From Richelia intracellularis HH01 (lineage in GTDB: Bacteria; Cyanobacteriota; Cyanobacteriia; Cyanobacteriales; Nostocaceae): a DNA stretch of 64,000 nucleotides. The notes beneath the pieces were generated by a model. That model was given only the letters and a program-made list of their open reading frames with translations. It was not told where the DNA came from and did not search any database. Of the stretch, positions 51,132 through 62,183 are shown in pieces. Location of the stretch: positions 1-64,000 of the forward strand of contig NZ_CAIY01000052.1 of NCBI RefSeq assembly GCF_000350105.1, given 5' to 3'. Every line of letters starts with the position of its first letter. Position 1 is the stretch's first letter. Position numbers and translations under genes: made by a program.

Positions 51132-53934
51132 GTTTTGTTCCTTAATATTCTCAATTCTATTTTGCAGCCAGCAACTCTGAGCTTTTACCAATCGAATATC
51201 AGAGTATTGAAATTCCCTACGACAAGAAAGCCGACACGACAATGAAACAACTATTTCCCCTGAATAATGTCGATTTACACCCTAATAATTAATCTAACTG
51301 TTTATTATTGAATAACTATGTAGTAATTCATGTTTATTAATATCTACATGCTAGTGACTAATCTAGAGAAATTAGGTAATAAGAAAATTAGCAGCTTTTA
51401 TTTGAATATATTTAACTTCACTACCTTTCTCTTATTCTTTTTTCTAATGATACTTTTACACAATGGTTAGGGGTTTTGATTGATAGTATTGACTCAAGAC
51501 TCAGTCTGGAATATATGAATCCGTTGATAGTAGAAAGGAATTAGTGATTTTTATTACATTGCATACTTGTTTTAATACTGGCACATCCACACTAGACTAC
51601 AGCCTCTAGGAAATTTAGAATTACTCAATATTTGCTAAAATTTATATTTCTAAATTTAACAGCATAAAGACAGACAGCCTTTACTATAAATTGCTTTTAG
51701 CAGTTGAATTTTAACTCTTTGCTGCCTGCGAACTTAGTGAGAGTATTGCTAGATATATAATCGCTATCTGGAATTCTTTGACTTCGTGTTGCATGAACTC
51801 ACTGAAAATGTACATTAGTTACATAAGCTTTACAGCTCATTGCTAGTTGAACGGAAAGGTCAAATAATCAAAGATAATAGTCATAATATGCAGCTGTACT
51901 TGCAAGTTATCCTAGCATCCATGAAGATAAACCATAAAATTTGCCGAATTAACCATAGTTAACTCGTGGAACTCTCTAACCAGAGACACTTTTATCTTTT
52001 ATATAGACCATCCCTTATTTCATAAGTTAATCAGATTTCTATTCGTAGCATTAGAATATGATAGGATTATAAAAACTTTGTGTAAAATCAAGGCTGTTAT
52101 TCCATGCAAATATAGTTTACTTGCTATTGAATACTATTAATCTCTATTATATACTTTAAGAAAAATTAATCAATAATTATTCCAATAGTTCAGGATTTAT
52201 TTAAGCTAATATTAAGTAGGTAATCAATTTTTAAAAAGGTTTTTTATCTCTGGGTATACTAAACTTTTTAAGTGAGGTATAATTGTTTTTTATATATAAA
52301 TCTGACTTGTCTATCTTAGCTTATATAAGTCAGATTTTTCTGTTTTTATTGCTGCAATATTTATTTTTGTATCTCATAGTCTGAAATTACAACTTATGGA
52401 TAATTTCTCATTATAATTTAACTATTTTCTTTTATATTTATGATATTTAGTCAAATTTGCAAATGCGACTATTTTCTTTAGCTCAGACTACCAAATACTA
52501 TTTAATTAAATATCTTTACTCAGGTAGGACTATTTCTTGTGAAGCTCATTATTATTTACCTATCATATCGTAAAATTACTCTTATTAAGAGAATAATTTA
52601 AAACTCCTCAACTTAAGTAAAATAATATATTTATACAAATTTTAATAAGTAAGTAATATCATAATTAATTTTAACATAGTAAATATAATACTCTCTTATA
52701 AGTAAGAGGTAAATATTAAGTAAATTACTTTTACCATATCATCCTAAAAATATAATTTCGAAAACTAGTTTTGCTTAAGATAATTGTTACTAGCCATACT
52801 AAATATTTGGTTGTATAGAGAACTTTTCTAATTATTCTGTGCTTTTTTTTTGCACATTTTCATAAACTTATTTAACTGCAGCCTTATAAATTTCAATAAT
52901 TTATAGATACTTGAATATTTAAAGCTAGAAATAATAATTCTGCTTAAAGCTAGCTTTTCTATTACTAGAATAATATTCATATAATTGAGGTATAATATAC
53001 TTACATGATATGAAGATATACAATAAATTATATTTCTTATTTACGAATAAAACTACCGAATTTAGATTTCAAATTGGAGATTCTCTTAGCTTTTTAGTAG
53101 GAAGGTAATAATTGAATTTTTCTAGGCATTAAAATAATCAAAAGTATATGCAAAAATACTAACTATGACCATTTTCGTTTCATTATCATGCTTAATGAAT
53201 TCTGATGTGATATTTAGCTTATTTTCTGTACTTTTTTTTAACGCAAAGTCTATTATAAAGTTATTTTCAGTGTATGTATTTGGCAATCTAATTGAGAGTA
53301 TAATAAATCAAATGGAGAGCCTAATGTATCAAATTTTTAGGTTCTATATAATTTTGTTTTTGTGTTACATCATTAATGTTTACATACTTGTTTAAAAAGA
53401 ATTCATAGTTAAATAAAAAACCTAATTATTATTTATCAAGCAATATTAATAAAGATTCTGAATGGATCACTAAAATCTTCTTTATTCAATAAGCTTATTA
53501 TTTATAAACTGGCGGTTTTAGTGTAATATTTGTCTAGTTCTCGGTATTATTTCCAGTGAACCTTCTAATTCCTATTTTCCACTAGAAATCTATATTACAT
53601 GAGAATTTTATTATTCATCAATTATCCTACTCTAGGAAGATCTTCATATAATCAATTAGCGTCATATTTCCAACTTACTTAAATACAAATTTTCATAATT
53701 AATAGGTCATAAATAAAGTCGTGGTAGGTACAATTTGTAAAATCTAGAAGTTTTCTACATTGTATATTGACTCGAATGAAATTGAATATTAGTATTTTAT
53801 ATTAAAGAATTTTATAAATTAATGTAAGAACAATTTTATTCAGATAATTTCACAAATGTGTTGTTTGGCATTGAGAGTATCTCCTAAATGCTCCCAAATA
53901 TTGTCAAATAAACATTAAATGAATATTTGTAAGG
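51132..53934. other. 2.8-kb gene-free region
   Basis: AT-rich with stops throughout. The open frame at 53165-53395 is hydrophobic, with no ribosome-binding site, and probably chance. A small promoter-hairpin-T-tract unit sits at 52278-52341. Confidence 0.45.
52278..52341 (+). terminator. Terminator-like hairpin preceded by a -10 box
   Basis: AAATCTGACTT (52298-52308) pairs with AAGTCAGATTT (52327-52337), immediately followed by more T residues: a classic intrinsic terminator on the plus strand. TATAAT lies at 52278-52283, only 15 bases before the stem, with a weak -35. There is no gene upstream on this strand. It may be the remains of a lost gene's end, or a very short transcript. Confidence 0.4.
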
Positions 53935-54408
53935 CTATACTTGCAGCTCAAGTGAGAAAATGCTATCGGGAGGTTTAGAAGTGCTGTTTACTTCCCAATC
54001 AATACTTTTAAGAAATTTTTCGGCTGAATTTGTCTCTACAATATCTACTCCCCATTCTCCAAGTTTTAGTGAAGTTGAAGAAATACTAATCACAGGTGTA
54101 GTTTTGATTCCCCCCAATGCTAATATATCAAGCCGGTTAGAATGATTAACCTTTTGAACTTTACGCCTAGCAGCTAAAGCTTGAAGACAAAGAATACCCA
54201 ATGAGATTGGTGACCGCTGATGTTTATCAAATAAGATTTCAAGAATCCAGTGATGATTGTTGACCTTACTACAGTTTATATCAGTATAAGTACTAAGTTC
54301 ATCTATTAAATAAAGTGCAAAATCTTCCCGACTAAGCTTAGGAACTAAGTTATCCTGAACATCAAAGTTGTGGGACAACAACATACGCTCTTTTTGGTAT
54401 TTATCCAT
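53935..54408 (-). CDS. Hypothetical protein
   Basis: A 157-residue soluble protein with no signal peptide or membrane segment. Notable patches are REDFALYLIDELSTYTDINC, HHWILEILFDKHQRSPISLG, ILCLQALAARRKVQKV and LDILALGGIKTTPVISISST. Codon usage is ordinary and the frame is much longer than chance in this region, so I take it as real. I do not recognise the family. It stands alone, with 0.5 kb of empty sequence upstream. Confidence 0.6.
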   Translation of the reverse strand: MDKYQKERMLLSHNFDVQDNLVPKLSREDFALYLIDELSTYTDINCSKVNNHHWILEILFDKHQRSPISLGILCLQALAARRKVQKVNHSNRLDILALGGIKTTPVISISSTSLKLGEWGVDIVETNSAEKFLKSIDWEVNSTSKPPDSIFSLELQV

Positions 54409-54909
54409 TACTTTGTTTATTATCCTTGCAAATTACTTAAATTACCAGATACCATTTAAGGCTTGGGTTACCTTAAATTCATGAAAGTCTTCAAGCCTAT
54501 CTTATTATTGCTTTGCACAACTGTTGAGTAAAATATACCAAATTTCGATGGTTAAATTTAACTCGAGTTGGAAGCAGGTATGGGAATAGCTTAAAAGATT
54601 TATCTCATTTATTATGATGATCTAACTTATGACCTACAGAATATGAGAATTTGCATTTTCAATCAAAACACTACCACCTTCTTATAATAGAAATTATACA
54701 AGGTTTTGGGATGTTCTACCTTGGTTAAGGTCCCTTGCATAAGCTCCTACTTTTGAAGAGGAAATAATGTAAACTGAGAATGAGAAGTAAATATGCTGAT
54801 CAAGTTGTACATGAAATGATTACAGAAAATTGAGGTTAATATATTTGTAGTCACTACAAGCTAAGACATATTCTTTGAGATACCAGTAATCATCAATATA
54901 ACTTTCTCC
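54409..54909. other. 0.5-kb spacer, no gene seen
   Basis: Separates the osmoprotectant operon end from the hypothetical protein. No clear terminator hairpin. Confidence 0.4.
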
Positions 54910-55818
54910 TTATAAACCTTTTGTTTGCCTAAATTCACTAACCACATCCCTTACCTTTCTAAATTCTCCCTCTACTAAATAATTTAGCTGTCGTATTTCG
55001 TCTGCAGAAATCTTACCTGCCATCTGGGATACAACTTCTTGCAATTGGGGGTATTTATTTAGAGTTTCTTTTCGGAAAATAGGAGCCGCTTCATAAGGTG
55101 GAAAATAGTTTTTATCATCTTGGAGAACAACTAAATCCAATCGAGCAATTTGCCCATCAGTTGAATTAGTAACAATCACATCTACTTGCTTTTGGACTAA
55201 TGCCCTGTATAGTAGTCCTAAATCCATAATTTGTGGTGCTTCTTGAAAATCCAAACCATAAGTCTTAGATAAGCCAGAAAAACCATCTTGCCTTTCCATG
55301 AATTCATATCCAAAACCGCTGCGCCATTTAGATGTATAACTTGCCAGGTCAGATATGGTACTAATTTTATAATTTTCAGCATCTTCCTTGCGGATAATTA
55401 CGGCAAAGGTATTTTCAAATCCTAAAGGTTCCATTACTTCCAATTGAAAGTCTTCGCTATAGACTTTTTTCAGACTTTGGTAAACCTCCCGGGCATCAGA
55501 GATTACTTCCTTCTGAAGGATGGCATTATAAGCCGTGCCAGTGTATTCGATGTAGGAATCTATTTTCCCAGCCAACAGGGCTTGGTGGCAAACAAAAGAG
55601 CCACCTAATTGAGGCCTTCGATCTACTGTTAATCCGGTTTCTGCTTCTATTCTTTGTGCTAACAATTCCCCTAAAATATCTTGCTCAGTAAAATTTTTCG
55701 ATGCAATAGTAATGTTACTATTGCCATTCGAAGAATCGTTAGAAAAATTACTATTGCATCCAACTAGAGCAATAATTACAGTTAGAAATAATATAAAAGA
55801 TATGACTTTTTGTTTCAT
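54910..55818 (-). CDS. Osmoprotectant ABC transporter, substrate-binding lipoprotein
   Basis: A 302-residue OpuAC/ProX-type solute-binding lipoprotein, with a signal peptide ending in lipobox ALVGC (C21). Characteristic text is ITIASKNFTEQDILGELLAQ, RRPQLGGSFVCHQALLAGKI, DSYIEYTGTAYNAIL and VTNSTDGQIARLDLVVLQDD. It should bind glycine betaine, choline or a related compatible solute outside the membrane and deliver it to the permease encoded upstream. It is the third gene of a minus-strand operon (ATPase, permease, binding protein), 83 bases after the permease stop. Exact ligand is inferred. Confidence 0.9.
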   Translation of the reverse strand: MKQKVISFILFLTVIIALVGCNSNFSNDSSNGNSNITIASKNFTEQDILGELLAQRIEAETGLTVDRRPQLGGSFVCHQALLAGKIDSYIEYTGTAYNAILQKEVISDAREVYQSLKKVYSEDFQLEVMEPLGFENTFAVIIRKEDAENYKISTISDLASYTSKWRSGFGYEFMERQDGFSGLSKTYGLDFQEAPQIMDLGLLYRALVQKQVDVIVTNSTDGQIARLDLVVLQDDKNYFPPYEAAPIFRKETLNKYPQLQEVVSQMAGKISADEIRQLNYLVEGEFRKVRDVVSEFRQTKGL

Positions 55819-55901
55819 TTGCTATTAGCTATTAATTGTCATATTGGTTTATTTGATAAGTAGAATAAGCCTAAAATATTGACTTGATGGCTTTGACTAA
55901 A

Positions 55902-56552
55902 TCAATGTTTAGCTTTTGTTGTTCTACCCTTAGTTAGATGATTTTCTAAACTGCCAATAGCAAGATCAACCAGTAAGGCCATTGCAGCTGCGGGTAATGC
56001 TCCTGCTAAAATTAATTGGTCATTTACTACAGAAATTCCTCTAAAAATAAAAATTCCCAAACCACCGGCTCCAATTGCTGCTGCGATTGTAGCAATACCA
56101 ATAGAGATAACTGCAGCAACTCTCACTCCAGCAAGAATTACTCCCATCGCTAAGGGAATCTCCACCTGAAATAAAAGCTCTGTATCAGTCATTCCCATAC
56201 CTATACCTGCTTCACGAATAGAGGGACTGACACCAATAATCCCCGTATATGTATTCCGAATAATAGGCAATAACGAGTACAAAGTTAAAGCTACTATCGC
56301 AGGAACTGCACCAATTCCACCAATGATCGGAATGGGTATTAACAGGCCAAACATAGCTAAACTAGGTATTGTCTGCATGATATTAGCAAAGCCCAAAACA
56401 GGCTTACGCAGATTTGGATAACGGGTGATTATAATTCCCAAGGGAAGACCAACCAGAATAGCAATTACAATGGAAATCATAACTAAAAATATATGTTCTC
56501 TAGTCCTTTCCAATATTTCTGGTCCGTATTTAATAAGAAAAAATCCGTTCAT
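55902..56552 (-). CDS. Osmoprotectant ABC transporter, permease
   Basis: A 216-residue inner-membrane permease of the OpuCB/ProW type, with about five to six hydrophobic segments and the cytoplasmic EAA-like loop EAGIGMGMTDTELLFQVEIP that contacts the ATPase. The start overlaps the end of the ATPase gene by four bases, indicating translational coupling. Many OpuC systems have two permeases; here there is only one, so it probably forms a homodimer. Confidence 0.92.
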   Translation of the reverse strand: MNGFFLIKYGPEILERTREHIFLVMISIVIAILVGLPLGIIITRYPNLRKPVLGFANIMQTIPSLAMFGLLIPIPIIGGIGAVPAIVALTLYSLLPIIRNTYTGIIGVSPSIREAGIGMGMTDTELLFQVEIPLAMGVILAGVRVAAVISIGIATIAAAIGAGGLGIFIFRGISVVNDQLILAGALPAAAMALLVDLAIGSLENHLTKGRTTKAKH

Positions 56553-57298
56553 GCTACTGCTTTAACACACTCCATAAATGCTTGAGCTTCTGGGTGGGAA
56601 GATTGAAGAAATTCATCAGGAGCACCCAAGAATACCATTTCTCCCTTATACATTAATCCAATACGTGAAGCTAAAATAAAGGCTTCTTGTATATCATGAG
56701 TTACAAAAACGACTGTTTTCCCCAAATCTTGTTGTAAGTGCTTAAATTCCTTTTGTAGTTCTAGACGGGTAATAGGATCTAGAGCACCGAAGGGTTCATC
56801 CATTAATAAAACTGGTGGATCAGCAGCTAATGCTCTAGCCACTCCTACTCTCTGTCTTTGTCCCCCAGATAATTCATGGGGGTGTCGTCCTGCAAATTCT
56901 TCTGCTGGAAGGCCAACAAGATTTAATAATTCGCAAACCCTTGTTTTTATTTGTTTCGGCTTCCAACCTTCCAGGGAGGGAACCAATCCTACATTTTTTT
57001 CCACTGTAAAATGGGGAAACAATCCAGTCTCTTGGATTACATAACCAATTTTTCGCCTCAGTTTGATATCATCCCATTGCTGAGTGGATTTCCCATCAAA
57101 TAAAACCTTTCCTTCTGTAGGGGTAAATAAATTATTAATTAATTTCATGGTAGTAGTTTTACCACTACCACTACGGCCCAGTAAAATTAGCGCTTCTCCT
57201 GTATAAATAGAAAAGTTCAAATTCGATACTAAGGAGCGGTTGTTTTTACTTAGGGTAACATCTCGGAACTCTATTGCTATAGGATTATTATCCAGCAT
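56549..57298 (-). CDS. Osmoprotectant ABC transporter, ATPase
   Basis: A 249-residue ABC importer ATPase. Motifs are Walker A GRSGSGKTT (41-49), Q89, signature LSGGQ (143-147), Walker B VLLMDEP (163-169) and H201 (VTHDIQEAF). It lacks the C-terminal CBS domains of ProV/OpuAA that sense ionic strength, so osmotic gating must work otherwise if it exists. First gene of the three-gene operon, with four-base overlap into the permease gene. Confidence 0.93.
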   Translation of the reverse strand: MLDNNPIAIEFRDVTLSKNNRSLVSNLNFSIYTGEALILLGRSGSGKTTTMKLINNLFTPTEGKVLFDGKSTQQWDDIKLRRKIGYVIQETGLFPHFTVEKNVGLVPSLEGWKPKQIKTRVCELLNLVGLPAEEFAGRHPHELSGGQRQRVGVARALAADPPVLLMDEPFGALDPITRLELQKEFKHLQQDLGKTVVFVTHDIQEAFILASRIGLMYKGEMVFLGAPDEFLQSSHPEAQAFMECVKAVA

Positions 57299-58538
57299 TT
57301 TTATTTCTTAGCAAGCACTGAAACGAACTTCAAAATTAGAATATATGAGGATAGTAAGTATTTTAATGTCCTCATAATTAATAATGGTACAACCTAAGAA
57401 GCTATTTATGAAGACAACCTTTATTATTTAGAGATTTATGTTCTTTAATTATTTAGAGATTTATGTTTAAAAGCATACCTGCTTCATAGTTATATGTATG
57501 TAATAAACCAAAATATTTAAAAGCCTTCAAAATTTAGGCCCGCTCTGAGTTAACAGAATTTCTGTTTAAACCACAAAAAGTATGGACACTATTTAAATTC
57601 AGATGATAATTAAGTAATTACTAGTAATACATTAAGAAACATTACAAATGTATCACAAGCCTCACAAAAACCAAAGTGTATGCAGCAAGTTTTACTTTTC
57701 CTCTTGGTTTTTACATTTGTCGGCCTTACTAAATATTATAACAGTCTAAGGCTGAAGCACTAAAAACTAATATATTTCCCATCTTTTCTACTTTGATAAT
57801 CAAATTTGGTTTTAGCTGCAGGTTATAGAATTAATTATTTCTAACTTTAAAATTTTATACCAAGTATTCTAGTTTACTTTCTTAGTTATATTTAATTTTT
57901 TAAAAATATTTTTAGTTGCAATCAATGATGAATTCTTAATATTGGGTGATCCAAGTCGTTTTGATATTTGAATAAGCCAAAGGCTTATATAACTTAATAA
58001 TTTGGGCTATACAGTTGATTTTTTATAAGTTTGTGAAATATCTGCAATTATCAAGAGGTCGTAAATTATTTCTTAATAAGTTAGATCGTTATAATTTAAT
58101 AACCTATTTTGTGCATCTTTTAGTATTTCTTAATAGAAGATAGAGGTATCACTATATATTCTCTATTTTTTGTATTAATGCATATATGTTATTGAATAAC
58201 ATATATGCATTAATACAAAAAATCTTTATTCTTATAATTGATCAGGAATATATAAAAACTATGAAAGCAATATGGAAAATGGCTTATGAGAAGACTCTTA
58301 TAGAGATTAACCAAGATGATGCCTGCCAGCATTTATTGTCAAACAGTAATATACTACTACTTATTAAAAGTCCAAAAGTAACAGTAAAAATGAATTGAGT
58401 ATTGTAAATTTGATGGTTAGTAAATAGATGTATATCATTGATAAATCTATCATTTGCACGGAGGTAATTTTAAAAACAAAAGCAGATTTTTACTTTATTT
58501 TATTGTCATAAATGATTAAATTACTATTAGAGGTATCA
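57299..58538. other. 1.2-kb divergent spacer with a large palindrome
   Basis: It separates the osmoprotectant operon from the NYN gene. It contains the 57-nt palindrome at 58166-58222. A 70-codon frame at 58186-58398 starts inside that palindrome and lacks a ribosome-binding site. Confidence 0.45.
58166..58222. repeat. 57-nt near-perfect palindrome
   Basis: Arms 58166-58193 and 58195-58222 are perfectly complementary over 28 bp around a single central base (58194). With no loop it is better suited to cruciform extrusion or protein binding than to a terminator. It ends 316 bases before the NYN gene start. Confidence 0.9.
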
Positions 58539-59204
58539 ATGGATATTCATGAAATCAGTGATTATAAAAGTGAATATAAAGTAATTAGTGATCGCCCATA
58601 TTTACATGGTGATTTATTTGTAGGAAACGATATTAGATTTGAAGATGATAATATAATCAAATCTGCCGATGATAAATTAATATGTAATGCTGTTAATAGG
58701 GGCCGAGTTGCTATTTTTATTGATGGCTCTAATCTCTTTTATGCTGCTTTACAACTAAACATTGAAATTGATTATACAAAGTTGCTTGTATATCTAACTA
58801 AAGGTTCTCAATTATTACGTGCCTTTTTTTATACTGGAGTAGATCGTAGTAATGATAAACAACAGGGCTTCTTACTCTGGATGCGCCGTAATGGTTACCG
58901 TGTTGTTACTAAAGATTTAGTCCAGCTTCCTGACGGTTCTAAAAAAGCAAATTTGGATGTAGAAATAGCTGTAGATATGATGAATTTAGCTCCACACTAT
59001 GATACTGCTGTTTTAGTAAGTGGAGATGGAGATTTAGCTTATGCTGTTAATGCAGTTTCTTATCAGGGAGTAAGAGTAGAAGTAGTTAGCTTACGTTCAA
59101 TGACTAGTGAAAGTTTAATTAACGTTGCCGATTGTTTTGTCGATTTAGATAGTATTAAACAAGAAATTCAAAAAACTTCTCATTCTGGTTTTAATTATCG
59201 ATAA
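58539..59204 (+). CDS. NYN-domain (LabA/DUF88-like) protein
   Basis: A 221-residue protein of the LabA/DUF88 group, with a PIN-like NYN fold expected to act on RNA. Conserved acids are visible at D62 (AIFIDGSNLFYA), D140 (ANLDVEIAVDMM) and D163/D165 (VSGDGDLAYAV). An acidic N-terminal extension of about 50 residues precedes the domain. In Synechococcus, LabA affects circadian output; whether this homolog does is not known. I start at 58539 because GAGG lies 7 bases upstream. The ATG nine codons earlier has no such site. Confidence 0.88.
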   Translation: MDIHEISDYKSEYKVISDRPYLHGDLFVGNDIRFEDDNIIKSADDKLICNAVNRGRVAIFIDGSNLFYAALQLNIEIDYTKLLVYLTKGSQLLRAFFYTGVDRSNDKQQGFLLWMRRNGYRVVTKDLVQLPDGSKKANLDVEIAVDMMNLAPHYDTAVLVSGDGDLAYAVNAVSYQGVRVEVVSLRSMTSESLINVADCFVDLDSIKQEIQKTSHSGFNYR

Positions 59205-60192
59205 ATTTCCACCGTTAATTTTGTCTATCAGTTTCTAATTATATAGAAACAAGACTTCATAGGTTGGTGTGTTTATTCGTAAATTGGGATCATCAATATA
59301 TGACCTAACTAATCATATATACGAATTTTGAAGACTAGCTACAGATGTTACATTGTATCTAGTAACATCTGAATATGCTTGAATCATTACAAAAAATTAT
59401 CAATAAGTAATACAAGTATTTATATGGCGAGATATTAGTAAGAGTAAAATCATCTATAGAACATAATAATTATGAAATTTTTATACCCACGACTCGATAG
59501 GAAAACCTTGACATGGTTGATGTTAGAGTAGAGCATATAAAAATATACAAGAGAAAATAATAAATCTCTTAATAAGGAAGAGTAATAGAATAATAAGAGG
59601 AATTAAACTTAACTTAAGTCAGTGTCTGTATTCCAGAATACCATGTAAATTAACCTTGGGGCAATTACTGGTAAAAGCTAGAAGAACTAAAAGGGAGAAA
59701 CATTAAAATTAAAATCAGGAAGATAAAAATATATTTGGGAAAACATAGAGTGGTTTTGATGGAGTAGGAGTATTTCTATATTTCAAGACTGCAGATGTGT
59801 AAATACTATAATAAATGTAACTAAATTATCAACTAATTCATACAGGTTAAAATACAGTAATTAGAACAGTTAGAATAAGGACTTATAGAATAAGAAAACC
59901 CCCAAAAATATATCCAATGTTTGATATAATTCAAACCGTATAATAGTGATATTTATCATTACCATTATGAAAGATAGTAATCAAAATTTAAGTCGCCTTA
60001 GAATAAAAAAATACATGTCTTAATATTATACAAGTGAAAGGCTTGATGTAAAAAATGATTTAAGGAAGCAAATATTTATATTAATTACATAACTTGATAT
60101 TGATAAGGTTATAAGGAAAAATATCTATTTTCTTTTATTATAGTAGGTGAAATTTAATAATTGTATATTTTTAGATAATTCAGAGACACAAA

Positions 60193-60239
60193 TTTATGGA
60201 TACTAGAGCTAAACAAATTTTAGCTCTAGTATCCATAAA
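60193..60239. repeat. Perfect 21-bp inverted repeat
   Basis: Arms 60193-60213 and 60219-60239 match perfectly around a 5-nt loop. On the minus strand it lies 40 bases past the end of the gene relic at 60280, so it may be that lost gene's terminator. Confidence 0.85.
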
Positions 60240-60279
60240 AAATAAAAGCTAGTTGTGATTAATATTGAATAGATAAACC

Positions 60280-60426
60280 TCAAGATAATGTAAGTCTACT
60301 AATGTCTATTAATGATTGAACACCATCAATAAATTTACGTAATTGGTTATTTGGGGAAGGTAAGCTATAAAAATGATAGTTAATTTTCTGTGCCAATTCT
60401 TTCTTAAACTTTTCTAATTTGTAACC
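60280..60426 (-). pseudogene. C-terminal gene remnant, unknown family
   Basis: A start-less minus-strand frame of 48 codons reads GYKLEKFKKELAQKINYHFY, SLPSPNNQLRKFIDGVQSLI, DISRLTLS and a stop. It is followed by a strong hairpin as a real gene end would be. It is preceded by a TGA and a probable frameshift. Family not recognised; could be chance. Confidence 0.35.
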
Positions 60427-60908
60427 TCAATTTTTACAAAGGCAAAATTTGTTAGAAAATAAATTCAGGCTGAATATCAAATCCTATAAACCTATTTATT
60501 TACGAAGATAGCTTTATAATATAACTAAAGAAGATATTTATAAAAAATTATTCAGTACATATAATAAATGATTATTAAATTTTTTATATTTAGTTAATAT
60601 AAAGCATATTCATCATGGAATAATACCCCATTTTAGCAGACATAATATTTTTTAAACAGGACTCTATTTTTATGCTTTTACTATTGTGCTAATTCTAGTT
60701 TATAGTCTTTGATATTTTTTGCTAAATTCTCTTACATCTCATGTAAGTATCTATATTCTTAGTGTTAATTTTACATCCTGGCACGTTATCCATAGGAATA
60801 TAAACTATTTAGCCTTGTTGTCACCTATGAAACCTCTTAATGTTATGCCCCACGGTTATTTAGAAGGATTAGATAGATAAAAATATTTTTGTAGTATCGA
60901 AATACTAC

Positions 60909-62183
60909 TTATTTAATACTTTTCATTGCTAAAAGTGCAGTTCCATATGCTGCTTCTATATTATGGGGAATAATTACAGGTACTCTTAAAAAATTTTTTC
61001 TGATTTGTCTCCATGTATCATTTACAGAACCACCACCAGTAGTATACACCAATGATAAGTTATCCGCGCCAAGTTGTTTTAATAGGTAATACCCTCGATT
61101 TTCTATACGGGCAATACCTTCTAACATTCCATGCAAAAACTTTGCAGTGTTATTTGGACGTGGTTTCATTCGTGGTGATAGGTGAGGATCATTAATAGGA
61201 AAACGCTCACCTGGAGCTAATAAAGGGTAATAATCTAAATTACTCAGTTTAGAGGGATCAATCTGTGCACTGAGATTTTCTAACTCCCCACTGGAAAAAA
61301 AATGCTTCAGTACTGCTCCACCCGTATTAGAAGCACCACCAGCCAGCCATAAATTCCCCAGACGATGGCTATAAATGCCATATTTAGAGTCTTCGATCTT
61401 GTTAGTACTGATTAGTTTTAATACTAATGTAGAGCCTAAGGATGTGACAGCTTCACCTGGGAACTTGGCCCCACTTGCTATAAAGGCTGCAATGCTATCG
61501 GTTGTACCAGCACATACAATACAACTTGCGGGGAAATGGTACTTCATGGAAATTTCTGAACATAATTATGCAATAGGGGTACCTGGGGCTACAACTTGTG
61601 GTAGGTTAATGTGAATAGAATAATCTTCAAGCCAATTAGGATACTGAAAATTTTCCACGTCATAGCCGAGTTTTAGTGCATTGTGGTAGTCAGTGATACC
61701 TAGTTTTCTATGAAGTATGAATCCCAGCCAGTCAGCCTGATGTAAAAAATATTTGGCGTTGCTGAAGTAAGATAATTTAGACATCCATATTAATTTAGCT
61801 AGGCTGGATGTAGTATTAAAGACAATGTGATTAAAAGGAACATTTTTTCGTAACTCTGAGAGTATTTCCACTGGGCATGCATCGTTATACATCATCGGGG
61901 CTTGTACTGGCTGGCCATAAGCATCACAGGTTAAGACTGTAGAAGAAGTACCATTAATTGCAATTGCATGTATGTTGAGTCGGAACTCTAACGGTATTTC
62001 CATAAGCAATCGACTTAAATACTTTTGCCAAACAACATATTCTCTAGCTTCTGTAATTTCCCAGTGGTATTGAATTTTTTTAACAATACATTTGTTTTCA
62101 TCAATTACCACACCCCTCATTCCAGAAGTACCACAATCAATACCTAAGAAAAACTTATTACCTGATAAATTCTTACAATTCAA
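60909..62183 (-). pseudogene. FGGY sugar kinase (ribulokinase/xylulokinase-like) with one in-frame stop
   Basis: The reading frame covers the whole FGGY kinase fold, about 425 codons, but carries a TAA at 61566-61568. The N-terminal half has the phosphate-1 motif FFLGIDCGTSGMRGVVIDE. The second half resumes in the same frame (LCSEISMKYHFPASCIVCAG, then TTDSIAAFIASGA) with catalytic-region GTTDS, GAVTSLGSTLVL-like text and YTTGGGSVNDTWRQI. There is no frameshift and the rest is well preserved, so inactivation looks recent. TAA is one change from CAA (Gln). Related cyanobacterial kinases act on D-ribulose; the substrate here is inferred. A downstream Met at 61547 could restart a C-terminal piece, but that would lack the first ATP-phosphate loop. 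Confidence 0.88.

Larger units (their letters stand above)
59205..60908. other. 1.7-kb spacer with a hairpin and a relic
   Basis: It holds the 21-bp hairpin at 60193-60239 and a possible gene tail at 60280-60426. No other coding signal is seen. Confidence 0.4.

Noticed and set aside
53165-53395. Hydrophobic open frame of 76 codons
   Set aside because: Phe/Ile-rich content is what AT-rich DNA produces; no start signal or neighbour support.
58186-58398. Open frame of 70 codons before the NYN gene
   Set aside because: It begins inside the 57-nt palindrome and lacks a ribosome-binding site.
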